Origin: Clitopilus passeckerianus
Lineage: Eukaryota; Basidiomycota; Agaricomycetes; Agaricales; Entolomataceae
Direction of reading: 5' to 3'
DNA length: 64,000 nt
Assembly: GCA_944990035.1 (NCBI GenBank)
Contig: CALYLX010000062.1
Span: 181,101-245,100 of the forward strand
The notes under the pieces were generated by a model. That model was not told where the DNA came from. It made no database searches and saw only the letters and a program-made list of their open reading frames with translations. Position numbers and translations under genes: made by a program. Numbering within the stretch: the stretch's first letter is position 1; each line of letters begins with the position of its first letter. Positions 1 through 11,479 of the stretch are shown here, piece after piece.

Positions 1-492
1 TCTGAAGGTAGGGGTCAGACCTCCTTTCAGAATAAAATCTAGCATTTTGTAGATGTTAAAGCCTTAAAATGCTGATTTTGGTTAGCCTGCAGCCTGTCCC
101 TTGATAGATAGTCCCATACAAAGGCAAAATGGGCCACATTACTCCACCATCATAAGAAACCATGTTGTTTTATCAACTCGCCTACAGATGCAACATCTCA
201 GAATATTTTTAACATTTTGGGAACCACCATCACTTGCTTCTAGTCTGAAATACACCTCTAACATCAGCTACCCTGCGGGAAGTCATCCATTGCATTGTAA
301 AACTTCATCAAAATAGTACATTTTACAACAAAAAGGGTTTCTAAGCAATAATTCTACAAGTGTGGGCCCCTTCCAAAATGCAAGGGAGCGGTAACACCTG
401 TTGGACGGGGTGATGCTTACATGACTGTTGAGAAATTCAGCGAGCTGTGTTGACCCCATTGTAAGATACAAGGAGCAGTAGAGTTTGTACAA
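1..492. other. Left-edge stretch without a gene
   Basis: No convincing coding region on either strand. The right end is the 3' flank of the minus-strand small membrane protein gene whose stop lies at 493. Short open frames here have no family-like composition. Confidence 0.5.
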
Positions 493-928
493 TCAGTGCT
501 TTCGTCCCCGCAATTTTCTTTTAGGCTGCTTAAGGTTGTCTGGGAGCCATTCATTTACTGAATCATTATTGGGTGTAGCACTTGTACTGCTTGCAGTTGA
601 TGGTGGCTTGGATGGTGGTATACTTGGGGAATTGGCTGCTAGCCTTTCTGCCTCCGCAATAGCACAGGAAATCTCCTCTGGGCTAACATTTTCGCCGCGC
701 TGTAGTCGAGCGGCAATTTCGGGGGTTATACGGACACGGCGTACATTGGTTTGGAATCCGGGGGCTACCAATGGTGAACAGGTTACTCAGAAAGCAGAGA
801 ATGGGTAACACACCTCCTTTCCCGATCCCATGAACTCTCAACTTCCTTGCCAAATACCATTTCCGAACGAAGTAAACGGAAACTAGGAATACCGAAGGAA
901 TGCTAGGGAAAAAGGCAGTATCAATCAA
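493..928 (-). CDS. Small single-pass membrane protein, unknown function
   Basis: Two exons, 814..928 and 493..764, joined over a GT-AG intron (donor GTGTGT, acceptor TGGTAG), give 128 aa. The frame continues exactly across the junction (GKG-APGF). The N-terminus has one hydrophobic segment at about residues 5-22, followed by basic residues (RKWYLARKLR). A conserved-looking stretch (NVRRVRITPEIAARL) follows, then a Ser/Pro/Thr-rich linker, and the protein ends in a very basic tail (KQPKRKLRGRKH). This suggests a small ER or other organelle membrane protein with a cytosolic tail. I do not recognise the family and infer no function. Confidence 0.7.
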
Positions 929-1140
929 CTATGGCCATTAGAAGATGTTGCCATCCAGTATATACGAGTATACGCACGTTATCCATAGTAGAGAGGGGTA
1001 TCCATTGTTTGTATGCGTGGCCATTCTGAGCTAGAAGTTCGGCGCGGTGAGGTGGTCACCGAGTTTAGAGAAATCGCCGTCACGTGTAATGATGAAGGGG
1101 AAGGAACCCGGACCGCGCAACGTCAGAAGCTTTCTAACTC

Positions 1141-2645
1141 ATGCTTGTCCACAGCTGTACGCTCTCAGCGCGTTCCTCGGGGACTATTTTATCGAATGCT
1201 TCGAAGCTGTTGAAGAAATATGCCGAACATCCCTACCTCTTCTCGATTTCCTCCAACGCTGAAGAACGGGAACTCTCGAAACTCTTCGAGGGCTTGACAC
1301 CAGCGCCGAATTCGAGTTCACGAACTGGTATCGGCTGCCTTACAGCACCACTTCCTCTGGGCAAGGCGTGGCACGGCATATCTTGCTCTCTGGCTTTCTT
1401 CCATCCTGACTGTTCGTCCATCTTCCGATCCGAAATTCCTGGAACACCCGCCCCTCAGGTCGGTCGCTGGAACATCAACAGGCAGGATGACGGAAAGAGA
1501 ACTCCATCTCTGGACTTCGCCGGAGACGCTTTTCAAAGTCGATGGTCAACGAACAATAGTGTTCCCCTCTACCGTCGTCGCTGCAAGCACTGAGGTGAGT
1601 TTGTTCAGACTGAATACGAAATGACTTCTAATGTGTAGGCCCGAAGAAGTCACGGACATCATCTACCTTTCTGACATGTTTCCTGAAGGCCTTTCGAGCG
1701 CTCTTCAAGCCTTCCCGAACGCAAATGAGGTACGGCTTCATGTCACTTTTACTCCTTTGATATTATCTAACCGTTGGTTCAGCTTGGCTTGATGGCGACC
1801 TCAACACCTTTCATCACCGGACGGCCTGTCACACTCTTCCACCATTCAAAGGGTTCAACTGAAATTGTTGGAAAAGGTGCTGTCGGCATTGCTCTGACAG
1901 GTGAACCGACCAAATCCGTGAAAGCCAGAGTCGAGTTTTCGGGATTGACAGAGTTGTCTGAATCTATGGCTTTGACGAGGTAAGTCGTTCACCAGTAATC
2001 CTTAACTTGAACGGATTACTAACTGCCAACAGCTGTGAAGGCAACATGGTCAACGGTATAAACGGATCGAATCCTGCGCAGCTGCTCTTGAACGCGATCG
2101 AAGCCCGGGGACTTTCTTCGACGCTTGGTTCCGACATTAAATCTGACATATTTCTCCTTGGTATCATGGAAGGCGGGAAGGTGAAGCTCCCACCATTTCT
2201 CTCTCTTCTCACAAGTGGGACTCATGAACATGTATAGATCGATCAGCTGCTTGAGATTACTGCCGGTGACCCCTCGAGAGGTAATATCTCGCTGAAGACA
2301 GACAATGCTCTTGTCCCGAACGTGACCATTCAGGTAAGTGCTTTCGATGTTTATCTCCACCTCGCTAGCTGACGTTTACCGTTTCAGTTCTTCTATCGGC
2401 TATCCTCGACGCCAATACACGCGCCTACAGCGAATGCCGTAGATCACAGTTCTGTGGAACTCATTACGACCGCCGAAGCCGAGACGGAATCCCACATTTA
2501 TGAGGATGATCAATTGACCGTGATTGAGGGGCGCATGTTGGCGGCAAGTGAAAATGGGTTCATTACCAGGAATTCAAAGAAAGCTTCATGGAGATGCACA
2601 GTGCCGGGTTCTCTGTCTAAATTATCGTGGCCGCTACCATCATAG
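1141..2645 (+). CDS. FIST-domain protein, one apparent frameshift
   Basis: Six exons: 1141..1594, 1639..1729, 1783..1979, 2033..2180, 2238..2333 and 2388..2645. The product resembles fungal FIST-domain proteins, a predicted small-ligand sensory domain: an N-terminal helix-rich start, GCLTAPLP, IPGTPAPQVGRW, LGLMATSTPFITGRP, GKGAVGIAL, then a C-terminal block with EDDQLTVIEGRMLAASENGF and the terminal CTVPGSLSKLSW. The reading frame breaks inside exon 1 at the CCCC run at 1564-1567. Upstream codons read NNSVP; the next frame reads PLPSSLQAL, which splices in phase to RPEEVTDIIYLSD. One extra C would restore a continuous protein, so this is either a sequence error or a young null allele. The ATG at 1141 follows an in-frame stop and is the best start. 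Function in fungi is unknown. Confidence 0.8.
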
Positions 2646-2980
2646 GTTAGAGTCGATATACTTATAGACCGTCATTGTAAGCGAATACAAGGATATCCCC
2701 AATCAATGTCCAATTGTGTTGGCCCCGGGGTTAACAGGTGGTGTGTGACATCGTGTGACTTGACCATTTACTCATCGCTTGCAACGTCCAACAAGGCTCT
2801 TCGTCGATACTCCGCATATCGTCGATCGCCCAAGACTTCATCTTGGACGGCTCACAGCTTCTTCTGATAATCTTTGACCTAGCAGGACGTTGAAGGTCTA
2901 CACGTTGCTTATATCCTCGTTTGTACTGTCAGATACCGAGCAGTACAATAGATATTGTCGCTTTAGTTCTCTACTAGAGC
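2646..2980. promoter_or_regulatory. Intergenic region, promoter side of the RING gene
   Basis: 335 bp between the FIST gene stop and the RING-H2 gene start, both on the plus strand. It must hold the terminator of the first and the promoter of the second. No specific motif can be assigned. Confidence 0.4.
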
Positions 2981-5900
2981 ATGGGCCAGAGTTCTTCGAG
3001 GCAGCGCCGTAATCAGCAAGAACCAATCCAAAATGACATTCCTGCACCCCCGGTAACCGATACTCGAGAGAGCTCTCAATCCTCTGACCCCTCAACTATT
3101 GACACTCCTTCCGACCCCACATCCCCCACCTCGTCTCTGCAAACACCCTCGTCTTCATCGCATTCCAAACGTCGGAGTTTTCTCAACTTCATAAAACCAT
3201 CCTCGCGGAATTGGCGCCGGTCCAGACGATTCTCCAAAACACCAGCCAATCTCGACTGCCCAACAGTGGCTGCAATACCTGCAGAAGCCATACCCATCGC
3301 TTCGTCCTCAACCGTAGGGACCAAAGATGTTGTTCATGAAGGAAATGTTACCCAAGAGGAACTCATAGATAACCACCTGAACCGCCCTTCCACCCCGTCC
3401 AGTCTCTCACCCATCATCGTGCCGCAATCATCGCAACCGCTTTCCCAAGCCCCTGCCAGCACGCAGGTGGATACGCAAGATGCGTTCAACACCCTCGCAG
3501 TAGACGGCCTGGATCAAGTTCCTCATTTAACAGTCCCAGATACCTCCAACTTCTCTGATGCAGATCATGAATCGGCGCTTGACACCCAGCCATCCGCTTC
3601 TACCGAGTCTAGTGGGCCGACCACCCAGAATATGGGTCAATTCCCTCCTTCAGGAACCTTGGTTGTCGTCCAAGGCGTTGTGCATACAACAGACGCTCCA
3701 AGACCTTCAAACCAAACACAACCACCAGCAGAGACGCCTACACCCGTTTCGAGGCCACAGACTTCATCATCAAACTTCGTTGAACCAATCGAAAGTCGGA
3801 CTCGGAACAGGCTCTCATCGTTGTTACGACCGCGGCCGTCCAGTACAGCATCTCGCCCTGCTTCCATTGCTGAGCCTCCTTCAGCAGCACGCAGCCATGC
3901 CGATCTTGCTACCCCTGTCGATTCGGCCCAACCAGTAAACGATACGGCTGTGACCAACGGACAGTCAGTACATCCCAGCTCTACACCTACAGAGGCTCCA
4001 AGTCCGACCGAGCCTCCGACAAATAACCCACCCACTAACATTTCATCAAGTAGCGTGGAGGTTCTAGGTACACTTCTCAGGTAAAGGCTAAGGTTTTGTT
4101 CGTTGATACGAGTACTGAACAACCCTGGTAGTGTTGCGGCTGCCGCTACAGCAGCATCCCTATTGACCGGAAATTCGGAAGCCGTATTTCCATCACAAGA
4201 TGCACCTCCATCGTACAGTACCACGACGCCTACAACCACAACAGCTCCTTCCCCCAATTCTGAACCTTGGACAATGCGCCCTACATCGCCAACACCAACT
4301 GCCGGACTAGGTGATCCTGCAACAAGTGGTCGTACCGAAAGATTGCGTCAAGCTTGGGGCGGTATAAGAGAGCGTCTCGGCCTCAGGCCCGCCGGAGAGA
4401 ACGGATCCGATTCCAATAGGGCTGCAACCAACCAGAATGATCCTCGAGAGCTTGTTCTTGCTCAAATGGCCCGCGCATTCAATCTCGGGTTTGGTATAAA
4501 CGAGCCCTCCGCTGATTCAAACGCGACCGGCGCTGATGGGGCATCGCCGCCAAATACCCCACAGTTACCTCCAGAAGGCAGCTTTGAACGCTTCCTGGTC
4601 GACTTACAAGCCGACCTACGAGTCACCCTGACCAATCAAGATACGACACCGGATGCGGCTCCTTCAGAAAACGCTCCGTCTCGATCCAATGAGCAGCACG
4701 AAGGACCAGAGGATTCTATCTCATCAAATGACTTCGCCGACGTCATACCTGAGCATGCTCCCAATACGGAGTCTGGCCTTGGTTCCTCAGGTCGCCTATC
4801 ACATTATCTCAATTCCGATACCTCTGTATCTGACGCTCATTCACACGAGGTGAACTCTACACACGAGCAGTCACTTCAAGAAGAGGCTCCAGGCCAGACC
4901 TCTGATTCCGATGACACATCCAATCCCTCAGACGCTATTGATGCTCAAGGTCGAATTAACTGGTGGAGATTATATCGTTTCCCCCCAATCACAGCACCTA
5001 CACGAGGTTCAGGTGCCGCAACCACGCAAACATCGACTCCAGCGCCTCCTACTTCTCAGCCTTCCCCTCCTTCATCTACTCAGCCCTCCGAAGCCGCAGA
5101 TATGAGTGCAGACACCGCTTCGGCCCCGCTGCCTCAACCACCACAAGGAGGGAGTACAGCACCGAGAAGTAACATCGTTGTGCCCGTTATCGTGGTCGGC
5201 CTTCAATCCGTTCATAACGCAGACTGGCCTGGTGATCAAGAGCCTGAGGGAGAGCCGACTAATGGTATGGACTCCCCTCAACCAACGACACGGCCTCGTA
5301 CATCCTCGGACCCATCTGCATCAGGTCCAATACCGCCTGGTTCAGACGCATCGAATCGAAGGAGTAGGGGTTGGCACTCAAGAGCAGCTGACGCTATCAG
5401 AGGACTTCGTACTGGAAGGCGAAGTCGCACGAATGCAACCACGTCTAACACTGGCTCCAGAACTTTCCTCATATATGTCATTGGAGGTTCGTGCCGTTTT
5501 CTCCATGCTATGTTTCCATGCTAACTGACACTGCTTAGGCTACTACCCACCTGATCATAATATCGTCACAGGAGGATCAAATAACCTGGATTCATTCGAA
5601 GCTCTCCTGTACGCTACTATCCTCCAGTGTTCTGCCTGTCGTTGTACTAACTCTTTAGTAGTGAACTCGCAGATTTGCTAGGCCAGGTAAAACCTCCCAC
5701 TGCGACGAAAGATGATATCGAAAAGTCCGGCCTTGAAGTAATACCGGCCTCACTCCTTGATCAGTATGTCAATGAGAACAAGATATCTTCGAATTGCGTC
5801 GAAAGAGTAAGTGTTTGTCATATGTCACCTAGAAAGTGCAGACGCTGATTTTGTCATCCCAGTGTCTCATCTGTCTGGATGATTATGTCCCAGAGGAGAG

Positions 5901-6069
5901 CGTCCGTGTCATGAAATGCAGGCACGCTTTTCACCGTAACTGTGTCGACAAATGGCTCGAAACCGGCCGGAACAATTGCCCAGCCTGTCGTTCAAAGGTG
6001 CGAAATTATCTCGACTTGCATGTACAATGTTTCTAAGTTTTCTTCCAGGGCGTCGTTATCGAGTCCTAG
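2981..6069 (+). CDS. Large RING-H2 E3 ubiquitin ligase with MGQSSS N-terminus
   Basis: Six exons: 2981..4080, 4132..5486, 5539..5608, 5662..5806, 5863..5997 and 6049..6069. The product is about 940 aa. Almost all of it is a disordered Ser/Pro/Thr/Asn-rich chain. A C-terminal RING-H2 finger has the full ligand set: CLIC, MKC, RHAFH, RNC and CPAC. It is followed by only a few residues (SKGVVIES). The start MGQSSSRQRRN fits an N-myristoylation signal (Gly2, Ser6) followed by basic residues, which suggests membrane tethering. The family role would be substrate ubiquitination with an E2 enzyme; substrates are unknown. Short basic islands (RNWRRSRRF, RRSRGW) interrupt the low-complexity chain. The frame is open through both very long exons, so this is a real gene and not chance low complexity. 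Confidence 0.9.
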
Positions 6070-6361
6070 GCGAACCACTCGCTTTGTATTAGTATCGTTC
6101 TGAGACTCTATATCATATCCACTACAATCCACATTCCCCCGCCACTGATTTCGTAACCTCACACTCTCATTCATTTTACGCTCTTCCCACTCATCTGCTG
6201 TGCTCGTACCATGTTACCCCTTGTTTACCTACTCAACTTGTTTCTTTTGTGTCCTCACCACCATGTAATCACCAGTAAAATAATGTGCAATCTAGTATAC
6301 TTTGCAAGTGGACAAGAGGGCATCTAGAACTAATGTATTGCCACTATTACATTCGACGGAA

Positions 6362-7385
6362 TTATGCTGCGGTGATACCAGCCTCCTTGAGTTTGGAAAC
6401 CAACTCATCAACACTCTCTACCTTGCCTCCTCCAACGCGCTGTGGAGGCTCGGTGACCTTGAGGGTCTCAAGCTTGGGTGTATAATCAATCCCGAGATCG
6501 GAGGGGGAGAGCTTTTCGACTGGCTTCTTCTTTGCCTTCATGATGTTGGGCAACGAAGCATAACGGGGTTCTATAATAGAAAATAAGCTTCATTTTATTG
6601 CAATCAAGTCGGAATACACAACGTACCATTCAAGCGCAAATCCGTAGTGATGATAGCAGGTAGCTTGCACTTAATTTCCTCGCCTCCACCGTCGATTTCC
6701 CTTGTGACGAGAACTTGCTTATTGGCAAGGTCAACCTCAACCTTACTTGCGAAGGTTGCTTGACTCCAGCCCAACAAGCCGGCAAGCATCTGACCAGTCA
6801 TTCCGAGATCATCGTCGATAGACTGCTTGCCTAAAATGACGAGGTCGACGCCTTCCTTCTGGCGCTTGATGATTTCCTGGAGAGTCTTCGCTACTGCGAG
6901 TGGCTCCGGGGAAGGGGAAGATTCGGGAAGTTCGATGTGAATGCTTGAGTCAGCTCCCATGGCGAGTGCAGTTCGGAGAGTCTCCACAGACTTGGGAGGG
7001 CCAATGGTTACTGCTTTTATTGACTTGATACCGTCCTTTAGCTTTTCCCTGAGTCGAACGGCTTCCTCCACCGCTGTAAACCCCTAGTCAGCTTGGGAAT
7101 CATCTCGTAGGTGTACAAGACGTGCCTATTTCATCGAAGGGGTTCTAAGGATAATAGTCGTGAGTATCAAAGCTAAAAGCTACACAAGTGCCCAACACGG
7201 CGTCCTCACCATTGAATGCTTAACATTGAGGTCGATCCCGGTTTGCTGGGGATTCACCCGGATCTTGACTGCATAGTCCACTGCCCTACAGCCGGTTTCA
7301 GTAGGATTGGTATAACCGCTAGCAATGTTACACACCTCTTTACGGGCACCAGAATGTTCAGCAATCGTGCAGCAGTCGGCCTCAT
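6362..7385 (-). CDS. Electron transfer flavoprotein subunit beta
   Basis: Five exons: 7336..7385, 7210..7285, 7126..7144 (19 nt), 6627..7073 and 6362..6570, giving 266 aa. ETF beta pairs with ETF alpha in the mitochondrial matrix and passes electrons from acyl-CoA dehydrogenases to ETF-QO. Diagnostic blocks are [38 protein letters not shown], the GKQSIDDD loop, and the C-terminal [10 protein letters not shown]. The 19-nt exon encodes NPFDEI and part of the next Ala. Keeping the invariant FDEIAVEEA block requires the intron at 7074..7125 to begin with GC (GCACGT), a GC-AG intron; the nearest GT would shift the frame. Its start lies 133 bp downstream of the CoA-transferase stop, same strand. 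Confidence 0.95.
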
Positions 7386-7518
7386 AGCAGTTAGTGGTGA
7401 AGAAGGAATGAAGGTTCGGAGATCGGAAGTGGGTTCCTTACAATGCCTCGCTAATTCACGTGTGAACTTCCTCGACATTTCAACATTTCACCTGAGGCTT
7501 TCATTCCTATTGATCCTA

Positions 7519-9300
7519 CTACCGAGGTAACCAACTCGGGCCATGGGCATTAAGTACTCTAGGTGCTACTCCAACTAAAGCTGGCGTCTGAGATAGAATA
7601 GCAGCTTGTTTAAGAGCAGTCACGCCTCCTTGCCAATTTACGCTCAGATTTGCTACCTCTGGATCTTGGGGCACAGTCCTGCTAGGGAACGATTTCCCAA
7701 GTCCGAACCCGTATTCCGGACTCAGTTGACCAAGAGACCGTATCCATTGTCCGACCGCGGCGAGCGAGACTCGTACCTCCCAAGAACCTCCCTCCTTCAC
7801 AGAACGTCAGAAACAGGGAAATATCCACAGAGCCTAGCGCACCTCAATGGTCTTGCAGATGGCTGCATTAATGCCAAAGGAAAGAAGGCAACCAGCCGCA
7901 TGATCAAGACACTGCATGGGCAATGGCTTTGGGGCAATTGACCCATTTCGCTTTCCAAAGTCGTGGAAAGCTTCACCTTCGGAGTAGTTGAAGCCGATCG
8001 CGGTTTGCACTAGTGAATCAAACTAGCAGAGTACATTAGCAATCCATTTGCACCGAACTAGTTGGATGTAACCCACTCCATGTCTGTCTTTCCATGGCCC
8101 ATCCCAGCCCCATGCAGTGAGGTTAGCGCAAATAATCCCAGGTTTCAGCTTCGCCAGCTCCTCAGTACCAAAACCTTTAGCAGCCAGACCTCCAGGCCGA
8201 TAGGCTTGCATAAAAATATCAGCATCCTTCGCCAGACCCTCCAGAGTGTTCTTATCGGTTTCGGTGTTGAGGTCCAACTGAGTCGTACGCTTGCCTAAGG
8301 ATGTTTCTACATCCAGTGCAGGAAGGGAAGGCAGGTTCGGCGAGGTAATCCAAAGAACATCAGCTCCCTGGGCTATCTCCCTGTAAGCCCACGAAACAGA
8401 AATTGCGAATGTAACGTGCTTACCAGCCATAGCTCTACCAGCAACAGGACCGGCAAGGACTCTTGTCAGATCAAGCACCCTCACCCCATCCAGTGGGCGT
8501 CTGGCGTGTTCTCGGATGGATCGTTTAGGGGCATCGCCGATCTTGAGCAATTCAACCGGCAGGCTTCCCAATAACGATTGAGCCTGCGCGTGCTCTTGCC
8601 ATTGCTGAGGAGAGCGAAACGCAGTAGCACACATATCTCGCGAAGCAGCTTCCGTCTCGAACTCGACCGAGTCCCATTGTGCGAGAACCTTGGCGACATC
8701 TTCACGAGTGGCGGGTTCCTGAACCTTGAGGATATCTAAGATACCCTGTCTGTGACTTTTCCAGTTGGTTTTCATTAGATAGGCCATGTCAGCTGGGAAT
8801 TGATCACATACTGAGGAAAATTTGTATGGATCCGAACGAAACTCCCGTCTTTAGTAGGGTAAAGGCCTGCGATTGTGTCCCAGAGATCCCCTTTCGGTAT
8901 CTCACCGTCGAGAAGATACCACGCTTCACTATCTAACGTCGTACATCTTCAGTTCGATGTACAAGCCATCAGATTGAGTACTGTGCTCACGGAACTGAAG
9001 TAAAGCGTGTCTCGCGTCGACGGTCACATCCTGTTCTTCTCCGGTCCGTATAGCATGTACTGCAGCGGCAGAAAGGCCAGACAGGGCTACAGAACTCTTC
9101 AAAAAATTCCCGTAAAAATGCGACCAAACGAGTAGCTATTCTTAAAAGCAGACCTGTGCAGCAACTCCTAGCCTGAAGGAAGCATTGATGGCAGTATCCG
9201 CATCTCCAGTCAGTTTCAGTCGGGAGAGGGCAGCCTCGCGCAGGCCGACAGATTTCCAGAGTGCTTTGACCACATCTCTAGCAGTTACTACACCAGACAT
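7519..9300 (-). CDS. CaiB/BaiF (type III) CoA-transferase family protein
   Basis: A multi-exon gene starting MSGVVTARDVVKALW at 9300. Family III CoA-transferases move CoA between acyl groups, or racemise alpha-methylacyl-CoA, through an Asp-bound intermediate. Visible blocks are RRPLDGVRVLDLTRVLAGP (the family's N-terminal signature), GADVLWITSPNLP, TTQLDLNTETDK, DADIFMQAYRPGGLAAKGFG and IICANLTAWGWDGPW. The downstream exon reads VQTAIGFNYSEGEAFHDFG, and the last exon has EGGSWEVRVSLAAVGQW. An N-terminal extension of about 250 residues precedes the signature, as in fungal two-domain versions. The exact substrate cannot be read. Placement directly upstream of ETF beta is suggestive of acyl-CoA catabolism but may be chance. 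Confidence 0.9.
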
Positions 9301-9468
9301 GACACAATGTGGTTGTGTCCTTCCTGAGCCTTAATTTAAGCACCGGCCCGGTGGTGAATCGAGCCGGTCATGCTATATTTAGAGCACTTCAACGTCTCTT
9401 CACGTTGCATTTGATTCTACACTGGACAAATACACCAGAATGAACGGAGAGTGGTATACATCACGACC

Positions 9469-11043
9469 TTAATAGAGGTATTCAAAGTCAATCCAACTAG
9501 GTCGTCCATTAAAGACCTTTTCCGCGGTAAACGCCGCCGCCTGACTTACAGTCAGGATGTGAGTTGCGGGAACCCTCCCAGTGCTGTTTCCTCCCGGGCC
9601 TGGAGAAAAACCATCCGTGAGGGATCCGAGAAACCGAATTGATGGGAGGAATAACCAACCAGTCGAGTTATACTCAGCGTAAAACGTTGTATTTGCGATT
9701 ACCGGCCTGTCACCTCCCCAGGGCTTCCAGCCGACAGGAATAACGCTATCGTCCATGTATGTATTCAAGAAAACACCAGTGGCCAGATCATTCCATGGTC
9801 GTCCGAGGTAGCACTGGCCTTTCGTTACCGTAGTCGCATTAGCGTCTGGAGACTAGAAGAATGTAAACATAGGGCATAGAACATAAGACTTGTGACACAC
9901 TCGAATAATCCTAGAGTTATTAACGTAGACCCCGTAATGGTTATTTGGTGCGTCTGTCAGATTGGTTCCCTTCCAGGCTGTAATGCCACCACCGCAAGCC
10001 CGATTGGCCAAGATAGTGTTTTGGAAGTAGCTGTGAAGACAGATGAGACCACCGATCTTAATGTGTTATAATAATTTGGGCTGGCACGTACGCAGTTCCA
10101 AAACCAAAAAGATCTGCAAAAATCGTGAGCTAAGGTAACCATGACCCCACCTGAAGCACTCACAGTCTGTCTGCCCAAAAACGACAGCGTCCACCACGTA
10201 AGTGCTGCCATTCCGACCTGTATACCAAGTATCTTGCCAGCCAGCAAAGGAGCAGCCGTAGAAAGAGGCATTGGAATATGAAATATCAGTCACAAGTGCT
10301 TGCGAAATAGAATAATTGGCCTGAGTAGATTTTGTGTGAGAATGACGCGAAATAAGGTGAGGAATTGACTGACGACTCGGTTGGCAAAATCAATGTTATA
10401 GGCCTTGAAATCGTAATTGCCACGAAGTGGTTGTAACGGAGCGCCTGTTGGGCCCGCTCCAATGAGAGAGCCATTGTACGACGGGGCAACTACCAACACC
10501 GACGAATCTGCATCATCTAGGCCGGGGGTGATGTATTTGGTGTTGTAGATATGGACCAGGTTTGAGGTAGCGGAAGGTGGGGAAGTCAATGGAAACTGTG
10601 CTTTCGACAGTGAAGCGGGTGATCCACTGGGCAATTGTCCCTGTGCTACACCGTAAGCATGAATTTCTTGACTAGTAGTTAAACCTCACCAGAAGTGTCA
10701 AAGGTGCTTCTCTTGTGACGTTGACGGTTTCATAGTATTCTCCGGCACCAATAAGAATCACCGCATTACCTGTCTCTGGCCTTCCATAAGTAGTTTGCAG
10801 AAGATGAGCTCATGTCAATTGAATTAGAAGGCAAACTCACAGAGATTTTATGGCAGATTGAATGGTGTGGTAGTGAGCATAGGTATCGGATGCATTTGCA
10901 GAGACATAAATCGTTCCTTTAGGACAGCCTTTCAATGGGGACGTCCCAGAAGGCTTTTGGCTCTGGCAAGCGAAGAATTTGGGCGAAAGTGCACCCGAGA
11001 ATGCGGAAACAGAGAGCAGAACGACCAGGATCAAGTGCTTCAT
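9469..11043 (-). CDS. Secreted pectin methylesterase (CE8)
   Basis: Begins MKHLILVVLLSVSAFSGALS, a classic signal peptide. The mature enzyme has the right-handed beta-helix CE8 family blocks: TIYVSANASDTYAHYHTIQSA, a GAGEYYE equivalent, GCSFAGWQDTWYTG (acid/base Asp), GQTD-YLFGFGTA (nucleophile Asp in the DYLFG variant, formed across an intron), GGGITAWKGTN, and CYLGRPWNDLATGV (Arg for substrate carboxylate). The C-terminus follows as GWKPWGG and FNGRPSWIDFEY. It would de-esterify homogalacturonan in plant cell walls and expose it to pectinases. Many short introns interrupt the gene. All catalytic positions are present, so it should be active. Confidence 0.93.
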
Positions 11044-11479
11044 TCTGCAGTGGTTCCTCGACTATCATGTTTCCCTCCACAACAGTCTTTAAGTATGTTG
11101 GTTTCCAGCCATTCCCGCCGGGCCGTCAAGTCAAAGTCATGGGGTTCAACTTCAAGGAGGCGAGTACTCGGAGCCTTCTAAGATTTCCTGAATATTTCGT
11201 ATGCTGCCATCTCTTTAAATATCGATAACGTGCTGTTATAATTAGCTGGTTCACCCTCAGCAACGCGTCGATTCAACACGAGGGTTTGGCGAAAGTTTTG
11301 AATTGAACGCCCGTCCATTACGTAAATGGAGCAGAGCACTTGCCGGGGCCATGACGTTCCCCACAGCCAGGAAAAAAAAAGCTTTGACAGTCGGGTTGCG
11401 GTAGTCAAGCGCCAGGCGCCGATAGCATAGCTTCTACCACAACTTCCACGACGCAAGTCCCGCTCCTGACGAGCCAGAG
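11044..11479. promoter_or_regulatory. Divergent promoter, pectin methylesterase / mitochondrial protein
   Basis: 436 bp separates the minus-strand pectin methylesterase start from the plus-strand start of the K+/H+-exchange-like gene. It holds both promoters. No shared operator could be recognised. Confidence 0.4.
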
